Shown here piece after piece: positions 11,376 through 22,159 of a stretch of DNA of 64,000 nucleotides. The stretch comes from Durusdinium trenchii. Lineage: Eukaryota > Sar > Dinophyceae > Suessiales > Symbiodiniaceae. The stretch is from the NCBI GenBank assembly GCA_963970005.1, contig CAXAMN010021273.1:381215-445214 (forward strand), read 5' to 3'. Every line of letters starts with the position of its first letter. Within the stretch, counting starts at the first letter, position 1. A model generated the notes under the pieces. That model was not told the DNA's origin. It made no database searches and worked only from the letters and a program-made list of their open reading frames with translations. Both the position numbers and the translations under genes were made by a program.

Positions 11376-12287
11376 TACCGTACCTGAGGAGGTACGACGA
11401 AGTCGGTGTAGGGTATGACTTGACACAACAGCTTGTTGGGTCCATTGACACCACTGCCATGGGATCTATGTTTCAGTGAACGATGACAAAGTATTTTTGG
11501 TGGGTCAAGCTATACCGTGCCTAGACCCAGTCTACCCCATTCCTGGTACTGTCCCGGCTTCCGGGATCAAACCATGAATCCAAACCTCAAACGTCCCTTG
11601 CTCCGTTCCTGTGGTCCGTTCTTGTGGTCTTTCTTTCTTTTAGAGACCCCAGTCCACAGATATGAGTTCTCCAGGAGATGCCAAAAACCGTCGCCTCGGT
11701 GAAACCAAGGACAGTTCCGAGTTAGGACACCCGTTGAAGCATCGAACAGAGACGCCCAGATTGTGTCTTATTAGTGACACCAAAAGGCGTATCTTCCTCG
11801 CTTTGAAAGCTCCGTGAGAGCTCAACAGAGCTCCAGTGGATCCAGAGCGGAACAGTCCAGTCACCAAAGCACTGCAAAACCATGGGCAAAGCAGTCAGTT
11901 TTGCCGCCCACCACGGCCCTTTTGCAGAAAAATTGGCGTTCCAAAGGCAATTGTCAGCGTGCGCTTGGCACCGCCTTGGATGAGGCAACAGAGTTTGCGG
12001 TTTATCAAATATGCAGAATATCAAGATTTGCACCTTGGGGGCAGTTCAGAGATTTCAAGGGTCCAGCGGTCCAGCAGTTTCTGACGTGTACGCGTTTTTT
12101 GCGGCTGCACACGGCACGCACGGACCGCAACGTCAGAAGTTCTTCACTTCGCCCAGTTCTGCTGGTATGTATGTAAATATGCAATTGATGGTAATGGATA
12201 TCACAGTCTGCATTTCTATGCGTTCACGGGATCAACCGGGATTGATCCCGGGTGGCTTTGAATATACTTCAATGTGGAATATATCTA

Positions 12288-12384
12288 CCAGGAGTCACAA
12301 AGGGGTGCCTATTGGAGGTTAGGGGTGCCCAGCTACTCCACTCACTGGATGGGACCAAACACCACCCCGACATGTGACCCCTGG
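12288..12384 (+). repeat. 97-bp dispersed repeat, copy 1
   Basis: Nearly identical to 36049-36149 across its length, including a central run of more than 40 identical bases, with a short indel and a changed 5-bp block. Same orientation. No gene assigned. Confidence 0.9.
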
Positions 12385-12896
12385 TATGTGCAGTTACCCA
12401 CTACAAACAAGGTAGCTGGAAGGAAAGGAATGGTTTCGAGGACTCAACACGTCGACAGCTTCCGGACATACGTCGACAGCCCGCTCTGGAGCTTAAGCGT
12501 GAGTTTGGTTCTGCCGGTTTCGGTGTCAGTTGTTCCGAGGATGGTAGATACTTCAAAGAGCCTTGAAATCAAGGGATCTGGGTTGATTACATATCGTTTA
12601 TTCCTTTTGATATCTTTTGATTTAATCATCCAAATGATCTTTAAGCTCAGCGTCATGCATGCCAATGTCATGCCTGCCCCTAGGCCACCAAGCAGTATTG
12701 TGCTGGGACAGGCGGTCTCGGCATGTCACTTGTCAGCGGAGACTCAACAAAAAAGCGGATCTCCCAGAAGATGGAGGCCATGTTGGTTTGAGTTCGGCAA
12801 CTTTTTGGTGTCAGTTTTCCGTTGGTTGTCACTGTCAGGAAATTGGCCAAATCTATTAGTCAATGATTGGATGTTAGACTCTCCCACTTACGAACA

Positions 12897-12955
12897 GGAG
12901 TTCACCCCCTGTTCGTAGAGCAAAGTGGTCTGGAAACCAGAGGCCATGCCATCCA
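12897..12955 (+). repeat. Dispersed short repeat, copy 1
   Basis: Begins GGAGTTCACCCCCTGTTCGT and ends GGCCATGCCATCCAGG; the same two modules with a diverged middle recur at 44804-44868, and a shorter part of the first module recurs near 32674. Confidence 0.65.
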
Positions 12956-14179
12956 GGTGCTTTGGTCCAAGTGTATACCTCCTTGCTGCGGGTCGAACGG
13001 GTCGGGCACAGCTGATACCGAATGATTCTTAGGTCTTGCCGGAAAGAGGGCTAGACAAACACTAAACACAGCTGTTTACTGGAGGCGGCGACAGTTACAC
13101 TGCCAGTTTCCACCGAAGTGTACCACAGCGGAGTTAACACCTGTGCTGCGGGCGCCTGAAAACTTGAAACCATGTCCGCCCCAGTGGAACCAAAACCATA
13201 TTGCGAACGCTCGTTCAGGACGTGTTTTGGGTGAGGGCACTGTGGCTGCCGCATGGTTTTGAGGTAAAGAAGTGGCACTGTGGCAGCTGGCAGGTGTGAT
13301 GGGTGTTTTTGAGCGAGGGAGAGCCTTGCTTGGCCCATTGGGTCGAGTCAAAGTGGCCTGGAGCCTTTCCACGGGCCCACGAAACCCTAGAAAAGCCCTA
13401 TGCCAGAGGCATTAGCCAGGAACGCTGTTTGATTCAAGAACAGAACAGAATTGAAGAGGATTCTCACAAAAGATTGAAGTTTGGGGCCAGGTTGTGTGAC
13501 AATATTTGATGCTTGTTTGAATGTACTTATAGGTGAAAATGCCAGTCGAAGAGGAACTCAGCTATGTTGATCTGAGGTGATGCAAACCATGTCAATCAAG
13601 CAACTGTTCCGGTGACCGTTACGCCGTTTGATGTTGCTTCCTCTCGCGCAAACCTCGGCACTGACCCTAGGTCGACAAGACCTCCTCCCCATGCTCCAAG
13701 CGTTTGGAAGGGCCAAGGGCTGAGTAGATCTCCACTAAAAAATGTATTCGATTGGAAACCGCAGTCTATTTCGGGACCATTATAAGTGCAAGGGCCAAAG
13801 GGCTTGCAGCAGCCATGAGGACCAGACATCTCCAGTGGACTCCAGCGTTTGTGTCCCATTTGAGCCGCGCAAGCAGCTCGCGCGAGCTGCTTGCGTTCTG
13901 TGGCTGTACATCGTCAGTTCTCATGTGGGTGAAGCGGGAGGTCGAGAGGGAAGTACCCTTGGGCCAGGTTCGCGTCCGTGTCGCCACATATAAAATGAAA
14001 CCCAGACACGACCTGTCTGGGACAGCCGTAGGACTGCCGATCAGGCCAGGGGTGGTTTTGGGTGGTCAATATTGGCAATGCAGTCCCACAACGTCGTGTC
14101 TGGGAAATGTATTCAACTACACCATCTCCCGTTGGCTTTAATCCACCATCTCCCACCTCCGTCGCCCACCGTCCCTACA

Positions 14180-14416
14180 CCCGATGGACCCTCTCCAGGT
14201 GACCTCGTGAGACCCCTCGCGGAGCCGGATCTGCTCGCTGCGACGGCGGTCTTGGGCGCCTGCGTCGAACGGTGGACGCAGAGCTTGGCATGTTTAAGCC
14301 GCTGGGACCCGGTCGACACGGCGCGGTCGACCGTGCAGACCGCGTGCAGACCACAGCGTTTCAGAGCGGTTTTTTGGGTGGAAGACATTGGGCATTTGAC
14401 ATGGCTGGTTCTTTGA
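14180..14416 (+). CDS. PPR-like exon
   Basis: The frame contains EPDLLAATAVLGACVERW followed by TQSLACL, a clear PPR helix pair (P-D-L-x-x-x-T-A-V-L-x-A-C, then W-x-x-S-L). The longer open frame from 14072 includes likely intron sequence at its ends. Same strand as the earlier fragments. Confidence 0.6.
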   Translation, partial: PDGPSPGDLVRPLAEPDLLAATAVLGACVERWTQSLACLSRWDPVDTARSTVQTACRPQRFRAVFWVEDIGHLTWLVL

Positions 14417-14419
14417 GGT

Positions 14420-15600
14420 TCCCTTTTTTGGAGGCAATTTTACAGGAGTTCCTGTGGCTTCAGAACATTTGTCCAAAAGGTGAAGGGTTTGACTGTTGGG
14501 CTGTTGGGTGCAATTGGCCTCAGTCTTCGAATGGTGGCTTGGGTCTTCGTCCCAGCTGGGTTTCAGTGATCATCTCGAAGGAGTCCAGATAAACCCACCG
14601 TTTCAGTGGCTGGTCAAGACCGCAGCTAAGTGCCGGATCCATTCCGAATCTTTGTTTGTTCGGGATCATAGTGGTCCCAAAATTGATCGAAGCGCTTTCT
14701 AAGACATTCTTAGTGGGGATCTATACTTTTTGTATCTATTTGGGGGTCAAAAGAAACACCCAGTGGACTCCAGGTCCTTGTTAGCTCCTTTGTTGTTTGC
14801 TTCTTTGCTTTTAGAAATTGGGATTCCGACAATTCTGAACCATCTCGGGAACTGCTGTGTGTGTGTGTTCTCCAGACCGTCAGGCAGAATGAGCACTTTG
14901 AGACTACTCTTGGACCAAGTTCCATACAACAGCGTGCCTTGGCGAACTCGCGAACGAAAAACGAGTCAACTGGAGTGACGTTCAGAGTGAACTCACACAT
15001 CAGAGATATGTCTCAAAAGTCAGATGGCCATGTCTCAAAGTCAGATTCCATCCAAACCCCTCTTGTAAATTGATGTAAATTGTACTGATCAAGGACATAT
15101 CCACCACCAAGATCCTCTGACTTTTGGGGATCCATCGTTCCTTTCATGGCGATCTTTTTCATGATCTAGGTCGGGTTGCCGGACCCTCCACTGCTTGGAC
15201 GCTTTCCATTGGTGATACCGATTCACCGCTTCCACCAGTTTGGCAACCTGATTAGAGCTTTCGAAGCTGCATCCTGCTTCTACTACTGAAAAAGAAGAGA
15301 TTTGGACCGCTGCCCCTGAGGGGCGTCCAGTCAGGAGTTTCCAGGCCTGGGCAAAGACACACACAAACCCACCGACGGCCTCAAGACCCAGCTTCCGGTG
15401 AAGCGGGAAATCCTCACGTTCAGAACCTCACGAAACCTCCAAGCATCTCCAAACGAAAGAAGTTCAGTCCGGACCCCCGAGAAGAAAGCAACACCTGTCT
15501 AAGACCCCCGACGTATGTAAAATTGGGGTTGTTTTGTGAAACTCAGTCGCTTGTAATTGAATGTCAGTCGCTGGATGCTGTAGTTCTACGATGTTCTACG
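14420..15600. other. No supported gene
   Basis: Frames of 60-110 codons on both strands without motifs. The minus-strand frame at 15089-15364 has fairly even amino-acid composition but nothing recognisable. Confidence 0.45.
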
Positions 15601-15629
15601 TAGTGTTCAACCAATTTGAAACAAGAAAC

Positions 15630-15923
15630 AATTACATGTAAAGGAAGATATGAGTATACCTGGATCCTTGTTTTTAGGCTAAAAAAAGTGCCGGACCTCA
15701 ATCCGGCAAAATGTTTCCCCGGATTCCGAAAAAAAAAACACGCCGAGAACCTGGAAGAACAGCCGGATCCAAGATTTTGAAAATAAACAGAGATGATGAA
15801 AGGTTGGATCATACACAATGGAGCAAACTGCCTTTGCGCCATGAGTAGTTTTTCTGGAGCACACTTATTCCGCAACCCAATCACTGGAGCCTTCCAGTTC
15901 CCGTTTCCCTCGCCCATCTTCCG
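15630..15923. repeat. Left arm of large inverted repeat
   Basis: The reverse complement of this segment matches 22673-22910 over almost its whole length. Shared stretches include GGATCCAGGTATA, the AGTGCCGGACCTC/GAGGTCCGGCACT element, TTTCGGAATCCGG and ATGGGCGAGGG. The right copy lacks about 35 bp in the middle. The two arms enclose 6.7 kb, so they behave like terminal inverted repeats of a large element. No target-site duplication could be confirmed by eye. Confidence 0.8.
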
Positions 15924-16552
15924 AAATTCCTAAGAGCAGAACCTTCACAAAATATTAATATATAAGCAAACTTGTGCCCAAGCAAAGACGTCCAAAAACA
16001 AACCAAGGAGTATGTGGCAAGGAACCCTTCTTTCTCTGCAACTGTGTCTCTAAAGCTCTTTTACAAAGTGGGCTGCTCTCCAGGATTTTTTTGTTTGCCT
16101 CAAGACCTCGACCCCCAAAAAAACGTAGCAGAACTCATGGTTCCAGTCAAAACCTTCAAGATTCAAAACCTTCAAAAGACTGAGTCCGGAAAATTACGCT
16201 GGAGTACGGAAAATTACGCAAGATTTACGGAAATTATGCCGGAGTTATGGGACGTTACGCCGGAGTTACGACGTGCTTTCTTTTTTTGGCAACTCTCTGC
16301 AAAACATTGAGATTCTGAACAACACACGTTCCACAACTCAAAACTTGTCCAGCAGGCTCTGCAAACCTGTGTAGCTAGAACTATTTCCCAGCGCCCCGAC
16401 ATCCTGAAACAATGGGAATACATTATGGCCTATGTTCTTTTAGCTTAGGTGCACCCACTTGCGTCTATCAACACGTGCATCGCACTGTATCGATCTCATT
16501 TATATGGAAGATCACCTAAACGGATCTGATTGAGCCAGTGTGAGCCACTCTC
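15921..16552. repeat. Left arm of 1.4-kb fold-back
   Basis: About 630 bp that pair, as an inverted repeat, with 16746-17339. Landmarks in both arms are CCTAAGAGCAGAACCTTCAC at the outer end, a tract of degenerate 20-bp repeats around GGAAAATTACG (16190-16285), and GATTGAGCCAGTGTGAGCCA at the inner end. The arms differ by scattered substitutions and small indels. The tract reads in frame for about 110 codons on the + strand here, and on the minus strand in the other arm. Confidence 0.9.
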
Positions 16553-16559
16553 CGGCGTT

Positions 16560-16745
16560 TTTTCTGGATTTGGTCCGGCAGTTTTTCCAAGTCACTTTAT
16601 GTGTTTCCAAGTCACTTTATGTGGATTCTCAAGGCTTTGCATTCCTTGTGATCCGCATTTCTTTGAAGGTAAACCCACTACTGACAAATAGTGTTGCTTG
16701 AAAGTGTGCTCGTTTGCCTGTTCCGCTGTTTTCTCATTCCACCGG
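16560..16745. other. Loop of the fold-back
   Basis: About 190 bp of unpaired sequence between the arms. It includes a 20-bp direct repeat (TTTCCAAGTCACTTTATGTG) at about 16584-16623. Confidence 0.7.
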
Positions 16746-17339
16746 CTTCAGCAGTGGCTCACACTGGCTCAATCAGATGCGTTTAGATAATCTTCTAATA
16801 GATTTCGAAACAGTGCGATGCACGTGTTGAAAGATGCAAGTGGGTGTACCTAAGCTGAAAGAACATAGGCGATAATGTAGTCCCACTGCTTCAGGATGTC
16901 GGGGCGCTGGGAAACAGTTCTAGCTGCGCAGGCTTGCAGCCGGACAAGTTTTGGGTTGTGGAACGCGTGTTGTTCTTCATCTCAATGTTTTGCAGAGAGT
17001 TGCCAAAAAATGGCGCGCCGTAACTCCAACGTAATTTCCCATAAATCCGGCGTAATTTCCCGTACTCCGGCGTAACTTTCCGGACTCGGTTTTTTGAAGG
17101 TTTTGAATCTTGAGTGTTTTGACTGGAGCCATGAGTTCTGCTACGTTGATTATGGGGTCGAGGTCCTGAGGCAAACAAAAAATCCTGGAGAGCAACCCAC
17201 TTTGTAAAAGAGCTTTAGAGACACAGTTGCAAAGAAAGAGTGGCTCCTTGCCACATACTCCTTGGTTTGTTCTTGGACGTCTTTGCTTGGGCACAAGTTT
17301 GCTTATATTTTGTGAAGGTTCTGCTCTTAGGCATTTCAG
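16746..17339. repeat. Right arm of 1.4-kb fold-back
   Basis: Inverted counterpart of 15921-16552. It ends at CTGCTCTTAGGCATTTC, after which similarity stops and a GC-rich stretch begins. Unlike the left arm, it is not joined to a copy of the outer 15.63-15.92 kb repeat. Confidence 0.9.
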
Positions 17340-17488
17340 ACTCGTGACAGAGGCCTGCAAGCGCAGAGCTTGCCGTCTAACGGCGCGGAAACAACCGTCC
17401 CCTCTCAGCAGGTATTGGACGAAGTGGCCGACGTGTGGGGCGACAAGCCCTTGTACCGGCCAGACGAGGGGATTGAGGTGTCATCATG
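17340..17488 (+). CDS. Short exon-like frame, unknown
   Basis: A frame without ATG runs through the segment VLDEVADVWGDKPLYRPDEG and stops at TGA near 17486-17488. Composition is protein-like (acidic, with W, Y and P) but no family is recognised. It lies inside the inverted-repeat-bounded block and could be a piece of a mobile-element protein. Confidence 0.3.
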
Positions 17489-17799
17489 AGGTGTAATGAG
17501 GGTGCGCCCGCGCACGTCGCCGGGCCGCGCGTCTCCTAAGGGCAGAGCGCGCCGGCCCGGCGGCCGGTGAGGACCGGACCTGACCACGACAACAAGGGAC
17601 CGGTGCGCGCCCCACCGACTCAGCAGCTAAGGCATGTGACCTGGTGCGTGGGTGTTGGCGCGACCGCTGCAAGTGGTCTTGGACGCCCTCTGACGTCGGA
17701 GTGCGTTGGGCAGTGGCGCGCCTTTGGGTCTCTGGCGACCTGCAGGTGCGAGCCACAGACCCGCCGGAAGCGCGGCGACAGCGCCAGCGACCGCCAGGA

Positions 17800-18111
17800 G
17801 CAGAACCTGGACGGAGCTGCATGGCGTTGGTGGCCAACGAGCTCTCCCGGGAGCTGGAAGCCATCCGCGTCAAGCGGAAGGCCGCGCAGGAAGCACTCTC
17901 GGACTTGCAGGCGAAACGGGGCGCCCGCCATGTAGAATATGTGCACTGCAGTCTGGGGCCACGGAAGGGTCGTACACAGAGAGGTGCTGGAAGCTTTTCT
18001 TGGTCTTCACCGTTTGCACAGGGCAGCTGTCGAACGAAGAAGTGTCGCAGATTGGGCGTGGAGTTGTGGACAAAAGTTAACCAAAGCGCAACAAAACCCT
18101 ATAGAATTTGA
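17800..18111 (+). CDS. Charged helical fragment, unknown
   Basis: Within the frame 17644-18111, the stretch from 17821 reads MALVANELSRELEAIRVKRK and continues AAQEALSDLQAKRGARH, a strongly amphipathic, coiled-coil-like sequence. The rest of the frame is low-information. No family recognised. A second charged, Arg/Lys/Ala-rich frame lies at 22.2-22.67 kb in the same block. Confidence 0.35.
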   Translation, partial: AEPGRSCMALVANELSRELEAIRVKRKAAQEALSDLQAKRGARHVEYVHCSLGPRKGRTQRGAGSFSWSSPFAQGSCRTKKCRRLGVELWTKVNQSATKPYRI

Positions 18112-18296
18112 CCGAGCCATAATAAGGTTCCCTCCGCTCATCGTCCATCGGTCGTCGCTCGAGTCAGGCAGGCTGAGCCGACGTCTACACCCTCAGCCGG
18201 CGCTTCTCGGAATAAGAGGGGCAGCTGCGCCCCTCGTCCTGTTGTGTGGATACGATCTAGACACGTGTTGCAGACAGACAAAAACACACGAAGACA

Positions 18297-18486
18297 CGGT
18301 ACCAGTGCAGGTACCTGGACGACCTGTGCAACACCAGCTCCACAGACGAAGAGCGGCGGGCGACCTTCGCTGCGACCCGTGCAGGGCGCGTGTACAAAGC
18401 GGCCGAGTACGACGCAAAGGCTCTGCAGGAGTGGCCCGGTTTTTCCCAACGAGATTACCCAACCCCAACAGTATATCATATAGACT
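18297..18486 (+). CDS. Exon-like frame without ATG, unknown
   Basis: After a GTGCAG|G acceptor-like site (about 18307-18313) the frame reads YLDDLCNTSSTDEERRATFA and continues through RVYKAAEYDAKALQEWPGFS to a TAG at 18484-18486. Composition is far more protein-like than the competing long frame 17939-18739. No family recognised; the frame is too short and lacks a start. Confidence 0.4.
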
Positions 18487-19229
18487 GCCTGGTGTAGGAA
18501 GACACTGCGCTGACAATCGGGGAGGTATTAAGGGCGACGCGTGGGCGTCGGCAGGTTTTTCCGGGCACTCGGACTCCGAACCCAGATTTCGTGACAATCA
18601 CCTTCCCCAAGTAGGTCGAGTCACGGCGCCTCCCGACGCTCCCCAACCGATGCCTTGTCGCACCACCGGTTTCCCTCCTGGTGATGCTGCCTGCGGCGGG
18701 AGAGGTCCGAGGTTCTTAGATGAACCCTGTGCCTGCTAAGCACTGAGAAAGGTTATCTGAGTCAACTATAGTAACTAGATCTATGTTAGACATGCTAGAT
18801 GTATGTTAAAAGTATGCTATATACGTTAAACTGTTAGGGCCTTTAAGAAGGTTAGCTAAAAGAAAAACAAGTTAGGCTAACCTTGTTAACTGTGCTAACT
18901 TTTAGCAGGTGGTTAGCTCAAAAGTTAACTAATTAGGTTTAGCTCAAAAGTTAGCTAAGTTAGTCATCATTTTTTCAAGCACCCAAAATACATATTTTTT
19001 CGTCCAATCTATATTTGTCTTGTATTGGTGTTGATTTTTGGTCAAAAACAGTAGTTGTAAGAATGCAAAAACCGACCAGAGAAATGACATGCAGCAAGCT
19101 TCAGCAATTTTTTCTATTTACACTATGATTCAGTTTTGTAAACCAAGCTGAGAGCAATCAACAGCTACTATCATAGTTATAATTTTGCGTAAAAGGCAAG
19201 CGCTGCTAATTGAAACTCATTGCGGTTCA

Positions 19230-20395
19230 TTTGTTTTTGGAATGGGCGTTGGAAGCATTGCTCTTTTTTGGCAAGCATTGGTTGCTTGTTTTGCGAAGGT
19301 GGGAATTGAGGAAGCAAACTCTAATGACTAAAACTGTGGACAATATATTGGTGAACAAATTGAAACAACAGCGTTTGATGATTAAAGCTGTGGACCAAAA
19401 TTGTTTAGTGAAGGAAATCAAGGAAGTAAAACCAAAGGACTAAAACAGTGGACAAAATTTTTGGTGAGGGAATTGCAGGAAACAAAATCTGATGACTGAA
19501 GCTGTGGACCAAATTTTTTTGTGAAGGAATTTAAAGAAGCGAAACCAAAGGACTAAGATTAAATCCGTGGACCAAAAACTTTTTGGTGAAGGAAAGTAAG
19601 GCAGCAAGACCTAATGACTTAAGCTGTGGACAAAAAGTTGTTTGGTGGAGGAAAGTAAGGAAACAAAGCCTAATGACTAAACCTGTGGACAAAAATTGTT
19701 GGTGAAGGAAAGCAAGGAAGCAAAACCTAATGACTAAAACTGTGGTCCAAAGATTATTGGTGAAGGACAGTAAGGAAACAAAACCTAATGATTAAAACTG
19801 TGGACAATTCTTGTGGGGGAAAGAGTTGAAGGAAGCAAAACCTAATGACTAAAACCGTGGGCAAAAAGTCTTTTGGTGAAGGAAATGAAGGAAGCAAAAC
19901 CTAATGACTAAAACTGTGGACAAAAGCTTTTGGATGAAGGAAAGGAAGCAAAACATAATGGACTAAAAGTTTTGGTGAAGGAACGTAAGGAAGCAAAACC
20001 TAATGACTAAAACTGTGGNNNNNNNNNNTTGGTGAAGGAACGTAAGGAAGCAAAACCTAATGACTAAAACTGTGGTGATATATTTTAGTTGTGGGAACTG
20101 AAGGAAAATATGATGGCTAGAGCTGTGGACCCAAATTTTGGTGACGCAAAATTTTGGGAACACAGCCATAGGACTCAAACTGTGGACATTTTTTTGAGTG
20201 AGGGAGTTGAAGAAAACAATGATGGCTAAATCTGTGGACAGCTTTTGTGGTGAAGGAAATTAAGGAAGTAAAGCCTAATGACTAAAACTGTGGACAAAAT
20301 TTTCGGTGAGGGAACTGAAGTAAAAATACGGATGAATAAAACTGTTGACAAAATTTTTGGTGAAGGAAATTGAAGAAGTAAAGCCTGAGTTTTTT
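19230..20395. repeat. 57-bp satellite, about 18 copies
   Basis: Units carry CCTAATGACTAAAACTGTGG, then ACAAAATTTTTTGGTGAAGG and AA-rich spacer. The word CTGTGGAC recurs at roughly 54-61 bp intervals from 19336 to 20341. Divergence between units is moderate. On the minus strand the period of 19 codons leaves some units open, which explains the Phe/Leu-rich peptide frames there. Confidence 0.95.
20019..20028. other. Assembly gap (10 N) in the 57-bp satellite
   Basis: The 47 bases before the gap (19972-20018) are identical to the 47 bases after it (20029-20075). Either neighbouring units happen to be identical, or the gap joins two overlapping contig ends that were not merged. Confidence 0.95.
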
Positions 20396-20709
20396 CAATA
20401 TTTCAATATAGTTATTGTTCATATTTAATGAACTAATATATTGCAAGTCTTTTTTAACAATATCATCTACAATACCCAAATTCAGAGTCACAGTGCCTAG
20501 ATCAATTTTCAATTAAAACTTTCATAACTAGGTTTTAGGACACGAATTCAGCAAATAACAATAATCATATTGATAAAATATTCAGTAAGACAATTCTAAA
20601 TACATGTAAATTGTTCAATAGTCTTTACTATATCTAGATACAATAAGAACACATCAAGAGAATCTTTTACCTCTTGAAACAGACTTATTCGATATTCTTT
20701 TTGTTACTA

Positions 20710-21810
20710 TCTATTGTAAGCCTTCCAATGGCTTCATAGATTCAATGACTTGTGTGGTTTTGTATTGCAAACCTTTCAATGGCTTTTGAATTGAAAGCAT
20801 TTCATTAGCTTCAGATTTGTAAGCCTTTTTATGGCTGTTATACTGCAAGCGTTTCAAGTGCTTTTGCATTTCAAGCCTCTCAGTGGCTTTCGGTTGCAAA
20901 ATATTGCAAGCCTTTTAATGGCTTTCAGACTGTAAGCCTAAGTGGTTTTGTTTTGTGAATGGAAGGTTAGTGCTCACTGGTTTTGTAATGCTTATATGCA
21001 TGTATTCTCAAGGGTGTCAAACACCAGAACTTCAAAAAACTGAAGTACTGATAATGACAATCACCTTAATCGCGCAAGTAAACTAAATATACGCGTACCA
21101 AAAAAACAAATCTTAGTGTCTATCACACCAGCTCAAGCAAAAACAATGCAAGTAAATGTTTTACACCACTGTATATAGGCACACTGCCTTACACCATTTC
21201 AATTGACTCTTTTGTAAGAAGTCAACGCAAGTGCGATTGCTTTTTGAAAACAATTCCAATGAGCATTGCAGCCATGTGACACTGCATGCATTGACGCTGC
21301 GCATTGCGTGCACTGAAAGAAGCAGCTGCTCAGGCTTTGCCACAGCAAGCTCTCCTTGGCCTTTTCATTGCAAGCTTCACTTTGGCTTTTGCAAGCCTCT
21401 ATTGGTTTCGTTGCAGCAAGCAGGTTGGCTTTCTCATCATGACAAGCATCACATGTGGGTGTGTCAGTGCAAACTTGGTTGCCTTGTTACGGCAATTGCT
21501 TTGCATTGTCATTGCAAGTTTTTTTGAGCTTTGCCACTGCAAGTCTTGTTGGCCTTGCTATTTATTGCAAGCCTTAGTTGACTTTGGCATGGCAAGCTGT
21601 CAGAACCATTGCAAGCCTTCGTTGGAAAATGTTATTGCCAGCATTGTTGTTTTTTATTTCAAGATGTCCTTTTCTTTGCACCGAAAAATTTGGTTTGCTT
21701 CTTTTAGGCGAAAAGCTTCAACTGCCTTATGGCACTGCAAGCTCTCAAGCTTTGAGCAAGCTGTAATGGCTGTGGCATTGCATGCACGCTTGAAATGCTG
21801 AGTCGATGTT
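20710..21810. repeat. About 27-bp satellite (GCAAGCCTTTCAATGGCTTT)
   Basis: Degenerate units of 26-29 bp with TTGCAAGCC followed by TTGGCTTT or ATGGCTTT. They are dense at 20716-20950 and again, more diverged, at 21320-21780. The 165-codon + frame 21304-21801, rich in Leu, Phe, Ala and Cys, is produced by the repeat and is not called as a gene. Confidence 0.85.
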
Positions 21811-22159
21811 GTTGTGATGTTAAGAAAAGAACTGTCTGATGTTGTAATGCACATATGTCTTTGTTTGAAGCAACCAAGCAGTTTTTGTGTATCTAATGCG
21901 TTAAAATTTGTGCTTGGTGCTCACTTCAAAAATGCAATGCCCAGCGCGACAAAATGTTTCAATAGCCCTGTTGCTTTTACATTTCAATCAAAAAATCAAA
22001 ACATTTTTCAATGATGGTTTTCAATTAAACTTGTATCTCCAAAGTGATTCTGAACAAGGTGTCATCACATCTTTTTACGAGCACCTGATACAAAATAAGT
22101 AGTTAGGTAGTTAGTAAGTACTTAGCTAAGTGTGTTAACCTTGGTAAATACTTGGCACA

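Larger units (their letters stand above)
9700..14150. other. Mostly noncoding; isolated repeat monomer and short hairpins
   Basis: No convincing gene. A single relic of the 42-bp minisatellite (TTTTCGTGGCAGGTATGG) sits at 10318-10335. An inverted repeat GGGATCAA/TTGATCCC lies at 12228-12249. A 10-bp inverted repeat TACGAACAGG/CCTGTTCGTA lies at 12889-12917. A short frame near 13.08-13.15 kb ending VYHSGVNTCAAGA is weakly PPR-like, and 11.94-12.0 kb has a GNCQRALGTALDEA segment of the same kind. Neither is strong enough to call. Confidence 0.4.
18760..22150. other. AT-rich satellite island
   Basis: Base composition changes sharply from GC-rich to AT-rich at about 18.74 kb and back at about 22.15 kb. 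Both borders carry clusters of TTAGCTAA/GTTAGCT-type words (18830-18965 and 22100-22140). The island is filled by two satellites, described separately, and unique AT-rich DNA at 18.97-19.2, 20.4-20.7 and 21.0-21.25 kb. Open frames inside are by-products of the repeats. Confidence 0.8.

Noticed and set aside
15089..15364. Minus ORF of 91 codons with balanced composition
   Set aside because: No motif, no splice or start support, and it would be an isolated minus-strand gene; left uncalled.
17939..18739. 266-codon + ORF
   Set aside because: Arg/Pro/Gly/Cys-rich composition typical of an out-of-frame reading of GC-rich DNA; the frame at 18297-18486 inside it is more protein-like.
21304..21801. 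165-codon hydrophobic ORF resembling a membrane protein
   Set aside because: It is a translation of the degenerate 27-bp satellite; its Leu/Phe/Ala/Cys pattern repeats with the DNA period.
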